NCBI GenBank assembly: GCA_021464525.1 | Contig: JADRCO010000511.1 | Location: forward strand, 1-32,127 | Length of the DNA: 32,127 nucleotides | Reading direction: 5' to 3' | Source of the DNA: Rhizophagus sp. LPA8_4_AMF | Lineage: Eukaryota > Glomeromycota > Glomeromycetes > Glomerales > Glomeraceae | In this document: positions 9,426 through 19,822 of the stretch, one piece after another | Layout of the letters: each line of letters begins with the position of its first letter | Numbering within the stretch: position 1 is the stretch's first letter | Translations under genes and position numbers: made by a program | The notes under the pieces: generated by a model | Told to the model about the DNA's origin: nothing | Databases searched by the model: none | Seen by the model: only the letters and a program-made list of their open reading frames with translations

Positions 9426-12344
9426 GACGAGTTTTCAGAAGTAAATAAAAATTTCGTTTTGGTAAAAAGGTTGTATAAAAAACTTTATTTTTTTTTTTTT
9501 TGTTTCGTTCGTTCTTTTTTTTTTCTTTCGTTTCTTTTCAAAATAGAAAGGAAAAAGTTACAATAAAAGAAAATATTTCAATGAAAAGGGAAAAAACGAG
9601 GCAATCAGTTATAGTGAACAAAAAGTATTGAGCTAATCCTCACTGAAGAGTTTAGGACAAAGGTCGTAAAGACGTAAAGAATAAAAAAATAAATTTGTTT
9701 ATAAGGGTTTGTCCTATTTATGCTTTTTTTCTGTATTTGTAATTAAGATGACGTAATAGTTTGACGTCAGTCTCGTCCAAAAAAAAAGATCACAGGACTG
9801 AATGATTAGTAGAAAAACTAAATATTATAACCTACTATCGTCAAGGAAAAAAAAAAAAAATAAAATAAAACAGTTGGATTTGATATGATTGGATAATGGA
9901 TAATGATTGGTGATTTTTGAAAAAAATTTTTTTAATTTCTAAGAAAAAAAATTTTTTTTTTTAAAGGACGAGGCCGTTAGTCGGAAATTCGGGGAGCAAG
10001 TGGGGTTTGAGGGATATTTATACAGTTTTTGAAAATAGCCGAGTCATTATTAATAATTTCATAAATAATTTCACGGGATTAAGTATACTACTCGCGATCA
10101 TATTCCATAAAAAGTAGGTTTATTGGTTCAACAAACCAGACACAGCCATGCGGAATTGTAGACAAACAAGACAGCAATAAAAGAAACACAAGCAATAAAA
10201 TAAATATATATGTACTTTAAAAAGGATTCATATTGTTGTATATCATCACCATCATAATACATAAATAAATATTACAATATTTTTTTTTTTGTATATTTTG
10301 TATATATTATATACTTACCGTGTATTGATTGACAATCAGTCATAATAAATTGCTTTATTTTCGGAGTGAATTTTACACTTGAAACATATATAATCCAACT
10401 AACTAATTAAAGACTAGAAGAAGCGCTGCACAAAAATGGACATAAATTAAAATAAATACTTTTTTTCAATGTATAAAAATAAAAAAAAAAACTAATACGA
10501 AAAAAGAACAAAAAAAAAATTTTTTTTTTGGGGCTTTTTTTTTCATTTTTCTCATTTGTCGCTTTTAAATATTATATATACGGAATAAATCAATAATCTC
10601 GATAACGTTTCACTCACAAAATAAAAATCAGAATTGATCAAGTATAGGTACAAAACTTGCTTATCGTCTCATTACTGATGAATGGGTCCCTTATTATAAT
10701 TATGATAATATATCGGGTCTTTGTTAGGCTGGTCTCCATACATTACTTTTTGGCGAAAAAAAAAACGCGGGCTGAGTGAAAAGAAGTCGTAAAGGCGGCT
10801 TTTAACCTTTCAAGGTGATAGTTAGTAAAAAGTGAAAATTTGACTAGGACAATAAAAAAAAAAAAAAGGTTTTATTGTTTATACGCAGTAAACAGGAACT
10901 AAGAGAACAACTGAGTAATAACTTCTTCAACTACTGCGGTTGGTTACGGAATTTTGTCGAAAAACTCCGCACTTGAATTCTCATCATCTTTCTTTGTAGC
11001 AGGAACCTTTACTTTTGTTAATAATAATAAAAAGTTGTTTTTAATAACATATTGGTTTCTTTGTAAAGTTTTAAAACGTAATAAGGAAAAAGGTTAAGAA
11101 ATTAGCAACTGAAACATATTTGAAAAGACTTCTTTTTTGCTTGTTCAAAAAGAATAAAAAAAAAAAAGGAACAGAACACAAAAAGCAACACAGAACAACA
11201 CTCAACGGGGTAAAAAGTAAATCATTATTTGAACATACCTTTTTGTGACTTATTTTTTTATAATTTGTTGCATATAATTTAACTGTTTGCAGCCAATGTT
11301 ACAGTGTCATGTGGATTATTTGTTATCTCTTATTTACAAAATATTAGTAAATGAAAGAAAAGAATTTAGGAATCGTTACAAAAAATCTAATTTTACCTAT
11401 TTAATTAAAACTAATAATCTCGGGGTACCCCGGCAATCATATTCCGATTCAAATGGTGTTCCTTTTATAGTATAATAAAACGTTGTGTAAGTATTTATAT
11501 ACATGTTTCGAGTAAGTGTGATTTATTGATTGGTTTTCATTATCTGCAATGACAAATTCTTATTTACAACAATTAGAAGCAGAAACCCCTTTGTCACTCT
11601 TACTAACCTTTTAACGGAATTTAAATGAATATCATATTATCATTGAATCTCCTAGACCTTCTAGCCCCCTACTAAAAGCTATACGCCACGTTTTACACTA
11701 AAAAGGGGATTAAAGATGGCGTGCAAATACAAAGGCGTCTATATCCCGCTTCTTTCCGATCAGTTTAGTAGTTTAACAGGTAGTTATACAAATGTTTGAC
11801 AGTGTAAATGTACCTAGAAGACGCTCATAGATCAAAAAAAATTGTAAACTTGTAGTTTATTTGAAAGTGGTGAATTATTTTTAAAAAAACGTGTAAAATT
11901 GATTAATAAAGGAGGAAATTTACTTTAACGGTTTACTTTAGAAGAGTTTGTTTTAAATTCTTGTATCTCTTTGATAACTCATCTTTTTTTACTTTGACAA
12001 GAAGATAAAAAAATTTTTTTTTTAAGAAAAGTTGGAAGAAAAAAAGAGAGCAAGGAACGAAATGAAAATATGTAGAAATACAAGAAATACAAGAACTTTG
12101 GCTGATAAACTACTAATTTAGCTAATTTATAGTGTGCAACCACCAATTTTCACGTACATTTCACATGATAAACACATGACTATAAATAAATTACGCAGTA
12201 TCTTTTTGATGTTGTATTATAAAAGCCTTTTTTTTCAAATAATTATGGTTATAGTACATACATAAATAAAATTATCAAATTGTCTTTCTATTAAAAAAAA
12301 AAAGTTTGAATTTATAATAATAATTGTAATTATAATTTAAGAAA
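9426..12344. other. Long intergenic region between TBP and the GH18-SH3 gene
   Basis: About 2.9 kb with no convincing gene. It contains the upstream region of TBP, with many T-runs near 9480-9530 and paired CRE-like sites at 9749-9769. A 12-bp perfect palindrome CGGGGTACCCCG lies at 11421-11432, and a somewhat more GC-rich patch lies at about 11650-11800. A 62-codon open frame at 11287-11475 (+) has no recognisable similarity and no splice-site support. The right end should hold the 3' untranslated region of the GH18-SH3 gene. Confidence 0.55.
9749..9769. promoter_or_regulatory. Paired CRE/ATF-like sites upstream of TBP
   Basis: TGACGTAA at 9749-9756 and the full palindrome TGACGTCA at 9762-9769, about 325-345 bp upstream of the TBP start codon. 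TGACGTCA is the classic binding site of CREB/ATF bZIP factors. Two sites within 21 bp in very AT-rich DNA is suggestive, but no functional evidence is available from sequence alone. Confidence 0.4.
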
Positions 12345-14325
12345 TTACCCCGTCTCTTTGACATAATTACCTACGGGTTAAATTTTAATTAAAAGTAAAT
12401 AAATATAACAAATTACTAATAATGCAATAAGTAAATTAAGTAAAGAATAAAAAACTTACCAGGGAATTCACCTACAGTATTATTAACTCTTCCAACCCAC
12501 CAATCATTTGGACCATCACCTCTCTCTAAAACTTCAATCTTATCACCTTTCTTAAAACTTAAATCATTTTCCTCTTTTCCTTCGAAATCAAACATTGCAG
12601 TGACATAACCACATGCAACAGGTATAACAGTAGTTGGAACAGCAAATCGATTTGGTGAAGAATCACATGACATTTCAGCATTTTTTGTTGCTGTATGAGA
12701 TCTCATAGTACTTTTAGAAATAGCACCGGCATCTTTGGAATTAAGAATATATTTTCTTCGGTACCAAACAAAGCAACTTACTACTAATAAAAGTAAACCT
12801 CCAAGAACTGCACCGACGATGACCCCAGCATTGGCTTTATGATTATCTAAAGGGTTTTTATCATCAGCATTAGTTGAATCAGTAGGATTTAAAGGAGAAG
12901 TTCCTTTACCTGGATTATTCTTAGGAGGTAAATCAACTGGCCCAGGGGGTGATTGATTACCGCGTATATAATTTAATAAACTATTATTGTCATCATCATA
13001 ACTAATATCAGATATTGAAACTCCTCCCACTGCTAACAATTTAGCATATAATGAACTAAAATCTTCGTAAGATACATAAAAAGTACTAAGCTCTACATTA
13101 GAACTATAAGGTTTATTATTATAAAGCCATGGAACAGAATTTGTATGATCAAATTTACGCGTCCAATTATTTTTTGTATTACAGGAACCATTAGTTGAGT
13201 AATAATCAAGAGCATAAGCTGACAAATTCTTCCATGGCCATGAATATAATGCAGTGTTGGTTTGGGAAAAACAAAGATCTTTGATTGGAATTAATTGATT
13301 TCTAATATCTTGAGGTATATCGTAAATAACATTAAGATATTCAACAGTCTGATTATTCATAATATTTTTGTTATTTACAGCTTGAAAAGTATTCCCAAAA
13401 TCTATCCCCATGATTATTTTTTCTTTGCCAATTATAGAACTCCACATATCATATGCTTGAAAAAACATTCCGTATGGAGAATTTGGATTTGTTTTAACAT
13501 TATTATTTCCATTCGTGAATTGGTATGGGTTTGCATATAAACTATAATGATAAGTTTCAATATTAAGTAAATCAAAATCTCCATTACCGTTCAGACTTAA
13601 GATCTCTCCATTAGGAGGAGTATTAGGAATGCCACCGACTGTTAACATTATTATTTTATTCTGCAATTTCCCTTTCATATTCTTTATAAAAGCTCCAAAT
13701 TCTTTGTCATTAATTTTTTTATCACATGGAATTCCTCTCATTCCAGGATATTCAATATCCACCCCATCAAAGTTATTACTTATTATAAATTCACTCATAT
13801 TTTCAACAAGAGCACCATAAGAACCTTTGTCTTCCTTCCATGTTGAAAGGTCATAATTTCTTATTGAAAGAAGAATCTATTACAATAGAATAAAACGTTA
13901 ATGATTTAATTATTCATAATTATCAATTATATATTCCTATAATACATACTTTTACATTTTTTCCATTTGCATTTTTGGCGTTAACCAAAGCAGTAACTTG
14001 GTTTTTATTTTTTTCGGGATCATTATAATCACTCACTATATTTCAAAATACAATTTGAGTAAAGAAAAATAATAAACAAATGAAGCGTCTTTTTCTTACC
14101 AACAAAATTTATATAATTATATAATTCCCATCGAATTGTATTAGGATCTATACCAGGTTGAACATAACCTATTACTGGTCTGTTAGTATTATCTTTAAAG
14201 GTACCCGCTTTACACTCATTATCCATTAAAGTGCCTTGCGATGACACTATTACTGCTATTGATAATAAGCTATAAAAGACAAAAACTACAAACTTATTGA
14301 AAGGTGGAGGGTATATTTTACGCAT
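12345..14325 (-). CDS. Membrane GH18-like protein with cytoplasmic SH3 domain, 584 aa
   Basis: Four minus-strand exons, 14325-14100, 14035-13950, 13876-12460 and 12370-12345, join in frame to 1755 nt. Residues 1 to about 31 form a signal peptide (basic start, long hydrophobic stretch, ending SSQG). A GH18-like chitinase fold follows (about 50-405): NRPVIGYV, YINFVVSDYND, the FDGVDIEYPG segment (140-149) and a late SWPWKN. A Pro-rich linker (about 413-435) leads to one membrane span (454-476, ending FVWYRRKY). The C-terminus is a complete SH3 domain (about 527-580) with FDFEGKEENDLSFKKGD, WWVGR and GEFPGNYV. Predicted topology is type I: GH18-like domain outside, SH3 inside. Catalytic motifs are altered: the DxxDxDxE box reads DGVDIEYP, SxGG reads SIRN, and MTYD reads ETYH. 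It is therefore more likely a wall-glycan binding or sensing protein than an active chitinase. The function is inferred. Confidence 0.88.
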
Positions 14326-15499
14326 ATTTATTATAAATATATAATTTACGCTTCTTTCCCTCCCTTTTAAGTAACTTAAATAATTTTTTTTTGTTTTTAG
14401 ATATTTATAATTATATGAAACGTTAAATGAAACACCTCACAAAATTGTCGAGGTAAAAACAGAATAAATACAAAATTTCATAGAACAAAATACTCAGTAA
14501 TACTACTTTTTCTTTATTATAATAAATTAAATAAAAACGGTCAAACTTTTTTTTCTTTAAAAGAAAAAATTTCGGTAGTGACGAAATGACCTTCTTCTCC
14601 GAGCAACCAAGAAAAAAAGAGTACACTACAGTATGAAGAAGAATACTCCTTGCATGAATTATATTTTATAAAAAAAAACTGGAGACGAACAAGGTGTAGC
14701 CTGCTATACAAATTCTATGTTTGGCATCGTTAAACCGATCTAAACTGTTTATAGATGGCCCGTTTTATTTCATGTCACAAATATTTAAAAAGAGACATAG
14801 CCGCAGCATTTAGAATATGGAATTTCTAAATCGGATAAAATTATTTATTCTTGTTTCATTAAAGTTCTTATAGTTTGTTTCACAAATTCATTCTTGTTTG
14901 ATTTTCAGATTAGAGAGATATCCATTGGCCATTAGCGGAGCAATCAACATAAACTCCGTTATTATCAATGTCACAATATCAAAAATAACCATTCTAATTA
15001 TTCTAATTATAACTTACTTGTTACTATGATTTATTATTAGCACATCAGTGATAATCTTATAAATCTTGTGATCATTGTATTTACGGAAAACACAATTGTT
15101 ATCTGATATATTATTAGACAGCCAATACAATTTAATTATACAATATAAAGTTTATTAATAAGGTATATATAATATAAATTAGGACGAAAATTTATGGTTC
15201 TTTAATTCCGGCCAAAATTAATTGTCCCGAAAAGAAAAATCAGGTTATCTTTGACAAAAGAGTGCCTTGTCACACAGCTTATTATAAACAGAATAATTCT
15301 TAACATTAACGGACCAATTAAAAACTTGTTTATTTGCTTTGATATTTTGGTCAGAATCAGTAAAAACCTTACGTCATACGCGTGCGATCAACAAGTCCTT
15401 TTTAAGTACAGAAATAATCTTTGTTGACTTTTGCTCAGTTGCTCTAAACTGATTTTTGGTATAGTCTAACTTGAGATAACAAAAACTGAAAACGAAACT
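14326..15499. promoter_or_regulatory. Divergent intergenic region between GH18-SH3 and TPX2 genes
   Basis: The only place in the window where the strand of transcription switches outward. It should contain both promoters. A TATA-like stretch (GGTATATATAATATA) lies at about 15163-15177, and a CRE-like plus ACGCGT cluster at 15369-15383. The 67-codon open frame at 14423-14626 (-) is AT-driven and is not called. Confidence 0.5.
15369..15383. promoter_or_regulatory. CRE-like and ACGCGT sites upstream of TPX2
   Basis: TTACGTCA (15369-15376) is followed at once by ACGCGT (15378-15383), about 117-131 bp before the TPX2 start codon. ACGCGT is the MBF-bound cell-cycle box in yeasts, and its spacing from the start resembles that of the site upstream of APN2. 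A cell-cycle promoter would suit a spindle factor. Regulatory role is inferred. Confidence 0.35.
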
Positions 15500-17567
15500 A
15501 TGGACGCAACTAATTTTAATAACAACAAACCTGAAGTGGCCGAAAAGTTTGATTATATGGAAGACGTTAGTCGGGTCATGTCGGTAGCGTCAAGTGCTCA
15601 ATCGCCACAAACTAAAAATTATTTAGCTAAAAAGAGTGGTGGAATACAAGTAATTATTATAAATTTGAAGTGGATTATCATTTTATCATTTTAACGCGTT
15701 TATAATAATAATATATCTTGTCTATTAGAAACGTGCGTTCGTACCAACAGTACCAAAGCCTTTTAAATTTTATACTGAATCGCGGGCCAATAACTCTCGT
15801 AATAAAGAAAATTCCCCAAAATCACCATTTATTCCTTTAGCTCTCAGTGTGCAACAATTTTTAGAAAATCCAACCAGATTCGATGCTAAGGAGGGATTAA
15901 AGGTATCAGATGATAATACGTTTCAAAAAATCAACATAGTGATTTTGAAGCTAACAATCGCAATTTTTTCTTTTTAAAAAAAAGAAGTCTGGCAAAGTAC
16001 ATTCAAATACCTTAACTATACCGAAATCTCCGTACTTGCGTACTAAATATAGGTCTAAACCCGCTACGTAAGTTATACGTCACTAATTATTTAAAGTTCA
16101 AATAAATACGAAAATCATTCATAAGCCGAAAATATATTTGATTATTGTTCAGTATGTTACCTACAGAAGAACGCAAAATAAGGGAAATGAGAGGTTATAA
16201 ATTCAAGGCTAATCCATTAGATCGAAAGGTAATTGTTCGTCTGAGACTTTACGCATAAAATATCGTTACATCGTCTCTTGCCTTAAATTTTAAATTCTCT
16301 TTAGAAGATCCTTGAAAATAGGAATTTCGGAATCCCACAAGTACAAAAGCCAAAGCTGACTGAACCATATTCACCGGCCATAACGAAACCTAAGCCACCA
16401 AGACCGAAGAGTCCTTCACCACTACATGTCATTAAAGCTAATCCCGTACCCGATTATAAAGAACCATATAGACCGGTGATTGAACACCGGTTAATCGAAC
16501 TACCAATGTTTAGTTTACCTGGTGAGGAAATTTCAAAGAGGAAATCACAAGAAATTGAAGAAAGGATTCGTCAAGAAAAAGAGAAAATGGAAAAGATGCG
16601 TGAATTTAAAGCGCAACCACTTCCTACTGGTTCCCCTGATGTATGTAACCATTAAATGTATTGTACGTACTAGAATAAAAATAAATAAAGAATTATTCTT
16701 CTCTTTTGTTTTAATGTTCCAAGTGTCTGCCTACACGTCCTTATTATCCAACAACTCTCCCAAAACCATTTGCATTGTTAACTAATGATCGTGGAGAAAA
16801 ATATCAAAGAGAATTTTATGAGAAAGTGAGAAAAGAGCAGGATTACGGAAAGGAAATTCAATTCCATGCACAACCTCTCCCCAATTTTGAGCCCGAAATT
16901 CCTAGAAAACCTGAATGTCCTCCACCAACAGAACCAATTGGTTTTTTCTTTTTTACTGATACTCGTATGGAAGAACGTCATATTTATGACGAACACAGAA
17001 GATTCCGAGAGAAGGAAGCTGAGGAACAAAGAATAACAAAGATCAGAGAGGAAGAGGTAAGATATAAAAACTAATTCATATTATCGATCTTTTTTCGATA
17101 TTTAACTTTTTATGCATTTATGTTAATTAAAGGTACGCAATGCGGAGGAAATCCGTCGGTTAAGAACAGATTTAGTTCATCACGCTCAACCTGTTCGACA
17201 TTACACACCGATAGATATACAACCATCGAATAAAAAACCGACAAGACCAATTTCTCCCATGATCGGTGAAAAGCGACATAAATACATGCAAATGTTGGAT
17301 AATTACGAATACTCTTTTAGAGATTCACTATTTGATATAGATAATATGGATGATATCAGCAATGTGTCAAATATGGAATCATTGGACCCAATACTTTATT
17401 CATCATTTGAAGCAGATCAAATAACAAATGCAAACGGTTGTTGTGTATTGTTGCCAATTGATGAATGCGAGACAGGATTTCAGGATATTATTATGACAGA
17501 CAGTGTTAGTTCAGAACAAGTGCAAACAGAGGAGATTATGAATTATATCAACGATAATATTGATTAA
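15500..17567 (+). CDS. TPX2: TPX2-type spindle assembly protein, seven exons, 528 aa
   Basis: Homologue of TPX2, which targets and activates Aurora kinase and nucleates spindle microtubules under Ran/importin control in animals and plants. Exons: 15500-15649, 15729-15902, 15985-16067, 16153-16228, 16305-16640, 16724-17056 and 17133-17567, joining to 1587 nt with consistent phase. TPX2-like motifs recur along the chain: FVPTVPKPFKFYTESRA (from about 53), YKFKANPLDRKIL (151-163, like the importin-binding domain), EFKAQPLP (261-268), TTLPKPFALLT (283-293), FHAQPLPNFEP (320-330) and PTEPIGFFFFTDTRMEERH (342-359). A charged coiled-coil stretch (about 355-400) and an acidic tail (about 460-528) follow. 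An acidic, aromatic N-terminal segment (FDYMEDVS) may be the Aurora-binding part, but this is weak. The start is the first Met of a phase-zero first exon. Several acceptors are AAG. Confidence 0.82.
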
Positions 17568-18897
17568 AAATTAGATAGGGTTCACAAACGATTTATGTCC
17601 TAATGTTTATTTGAAAAATGACCATTAATATATTATTCTTTGAATATACTGAATATACTTAATAAAAAAAATTTTATTTTTAATTAATGTAACAGCAAGT
17701 GAATTTTTACATTCTCGTAACCCGTATCAATATATATTTTGGGGACAAAATATTTTCGTTATGAACGTGTAGAAAAACTATATAATAAATTACCCTTCAA
17801 TTATTCAACCAATATGCAATCGATTATATCACTCTTTTATGTGACCATTTCACAATCTTCATATATGTACTATAACGTACAAAAATTCTACAAATTCATA
17901 ACCTTTGTACTATACCTTACTTATGCTAACTCCCTTTATGCATCTTCGCGTAATAAAATAAGTCGGTACTTTATGATGAATTTAAGTCACGATCTCCTGA
18001 TCATAGGCAATATATTATTATTACAAGTCAAAAAAAAAAATTTATGCGACCTACATTTGTCATGTTTTGAAGCTTGAATATCTAATATGGCACACAGCCA
18101 ATTGATCTAGATTGCCTTCGATCATCCGACCCGTGTGGCGAAGTAAAATAAGTTTTAAAACAAGTTAAATGTACACAACTTACAGTTAATTTAAATTATC
18201 TTTTTTGAATTCTTCCGAATATATTACAAAACACTGGTTGAGGCAGCATATTATTTTTATTTAATTTAATGTACTCGCGTGACTACAAAAATGACATATA
18301 GAGACTTGACCATCCGGCAGATGCGTACATTAGATGACAAACGTAACCAAATTGCAATTATAAAATTTAAGAAAAAAGTTAATCCCAAACATTCTTAAAG
18401 AGGCTTGAATACCTGACTAATTCACACAGCTAATCCTAAAACATATCCACCACGGCTGATTCGCACAGTTTATATTTATTTCATTGTATTAAATTATTTT
18501 ATAATTTATTCTGTTAAAAATATTTTTTACACATTTACTTTATTGAAATTAGATTAATAAATAAACTATTATTTGTAAAAAATTGGGAGTTTTTATTTTT
18601 TTTCAAATAATTATTAATATAATTTAAATCTCAAATGATATTCAAAATTTCAAATAATGTACCTTTTTTTACTTAGTAAATAGTAATACAATAATTTTCT
18701 TTTATTTTATTATAAAAAATTTATACTTTGCCATTTTCATTATTTTTTTTACTTCTAGGAGTTTCTTTTTAAAAATAAATTTTGTGACAATAGGATTCTT
18801 TAAAAATAGTTATAATTTAAATTTCTAAAAATACTTTTTATTTTTATTTTTATAATTAAGACAAGAACAGAACATCGGTCGTTACATGAATGATGAA

Positions 18898-19098
18898 TTA
18901 CAAAAACACGTCTAAACTAAACCTGGCCGGTGAGTCTCTTCCAACCCTTCCATTGGAGTCGTCCTGCCTAACATTCAACCCGAACTTAAGGCGTAACCAG
19001 TTCCTGACCCAGATTATATTAACCATGTAGCAGCAGTCTATTTTATCATTGTCTTCGTAAGTTTGGCTACAATGTCTAAAGTACTTTCCACACGCCCA
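18898..19098 (-). pseudogene. Open-frame fragment in a GC-richer island, probably a repeat relic
   Basis: A stop-to-stop open frame of 66 codons; the first Met is at 19026 and gives 42 residues. It reads with mixed, protein-like composition (CGKYFRHCSQTYEDND, WVRNWLRLKFGLNVRQDD, ending SPARFSLDVFL) unlike the Ile/Asn/Lys-rich shadows elsewhere. Base composition of the island (18870-19150) is markedly less AT-rich than the flanks. I do not recognise a domain. A mobile-element or gene-duplicate fragment is the most likely explanation. The plus strand is also partly open here, so strand is not certain. Confidence 0.3.
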
Positions 19099-19574
19099 TC
19101 AAAAGTGCATAAGGTAGGGGTGTAGACCTTTATCGTAAACCGGGGAGTACGATTAAAATTTAGCGAATGTTATTCAGTGTTTTACATAATAAAAAGAGCG
19201 AAGAAGCACTAAAGACTAGAATAATTTTAACAATTTTTTTGTTTTTTTTTATTACAAAAATACGCGTATATAAAAAAATTTTAATGTTAAAATAATAAAT
19301 AAACATGTTTTCTTCAAAATTTGAGCTATACAAGTCCAATAAAATGCTATGCAAAATATGTGTTTATATCTTTTACTATCTGCTCTGTAAGCTTCAAGCT
19401 TCTATAAGCTAAGCTAACTAAAATTTTTATTAAGATACTTCACCGTATTTTCAGAATTAATCATAAAATAAAACACACCGCTATTACAGTAAATAATAGC
19501 AAAGTGAGCAAACGGAGTGAAAAACAAAAGACCCCCGCCTTACGTTAAGGTTGCATCAATCATGTGCGCGTTCC

Positions 19575-19704
19575 GTCTAGTTCAGTGATGTGCATTTTAT
19601 GCTTCCAATAGAGTAAAATTCGGATTGGAAGCAAAGGTTTTATTAGTAAATTATGCTTCCAAACCTTCCAAAGGTGCTTCCAATGGCACATCACTGGTCT
19701 AGTT
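19575..19704. mobile_element. hAT-like MITE, 114 bp, with 8-bp target duplication
   Basis: The element at 19583-19696 begins CAGTGATGTGC and ends GCACATCACTG, perfect 11-bp terminal inverted repeats. It is flanked by an exact 8-bp direct repeat, GTCTAGTT, at 19575-19582 and 19697-19704. Internally, GCTTCCAA and TTGGAAGC words extend the symmetry. A CAG-starting terminus and an 8-bp duplication are the hallmarks of hAT transposons. At 114 bp it has no coding capacity and must have been moved by a transposase encoded elsewhere. Confidence 0.88.
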
Positions 19705-19822
19705 GACACGTGCTGATGATCTACATTAGTAATATAAATTCTAGGCAAATTTGATATATATAGGTTATTTATTATAAAAATTTTTAAATTTCAACTTCGT
19801 TAAAAATAAAAAGAAAAGAAAA

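Larger units (their letters stand above)
17568..19822. other. Intergenic region with repeat fragments
   Basis: About 2.25 kb. The 113-codon open frame at 17739-18077 (+) has no recognisable domain and AT-driven composition. The part 18870-19150 is clearly more GC-rich than its surroundings and holds an open frame on the minus strand. A hAT-like MITE lies at 19575-19704, ending about 120 bp before the helicase start codon. No other gene is supported. Confidence 0.55.

Noticed and set aside
11421..11432. 12-bp palindrome CGGGGTACCCCG as a terminator or operator
   Set aside because: It is an isolated short palindrome with no nearby gene end or T-tract context, so no function can be assigned.
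13295..13820. Two plus-strand open frames opposite the GH18-like gene
   Set aside because: Antisense shadows of the long third exon.
16522..16785. 87-codon open frame starting MRKFQRGNHKK
   Set aside because: It overlaps TPX2 exon 5 in the wrong frame. The TPX2 frame through this exon is open and in phase with its neighbours.
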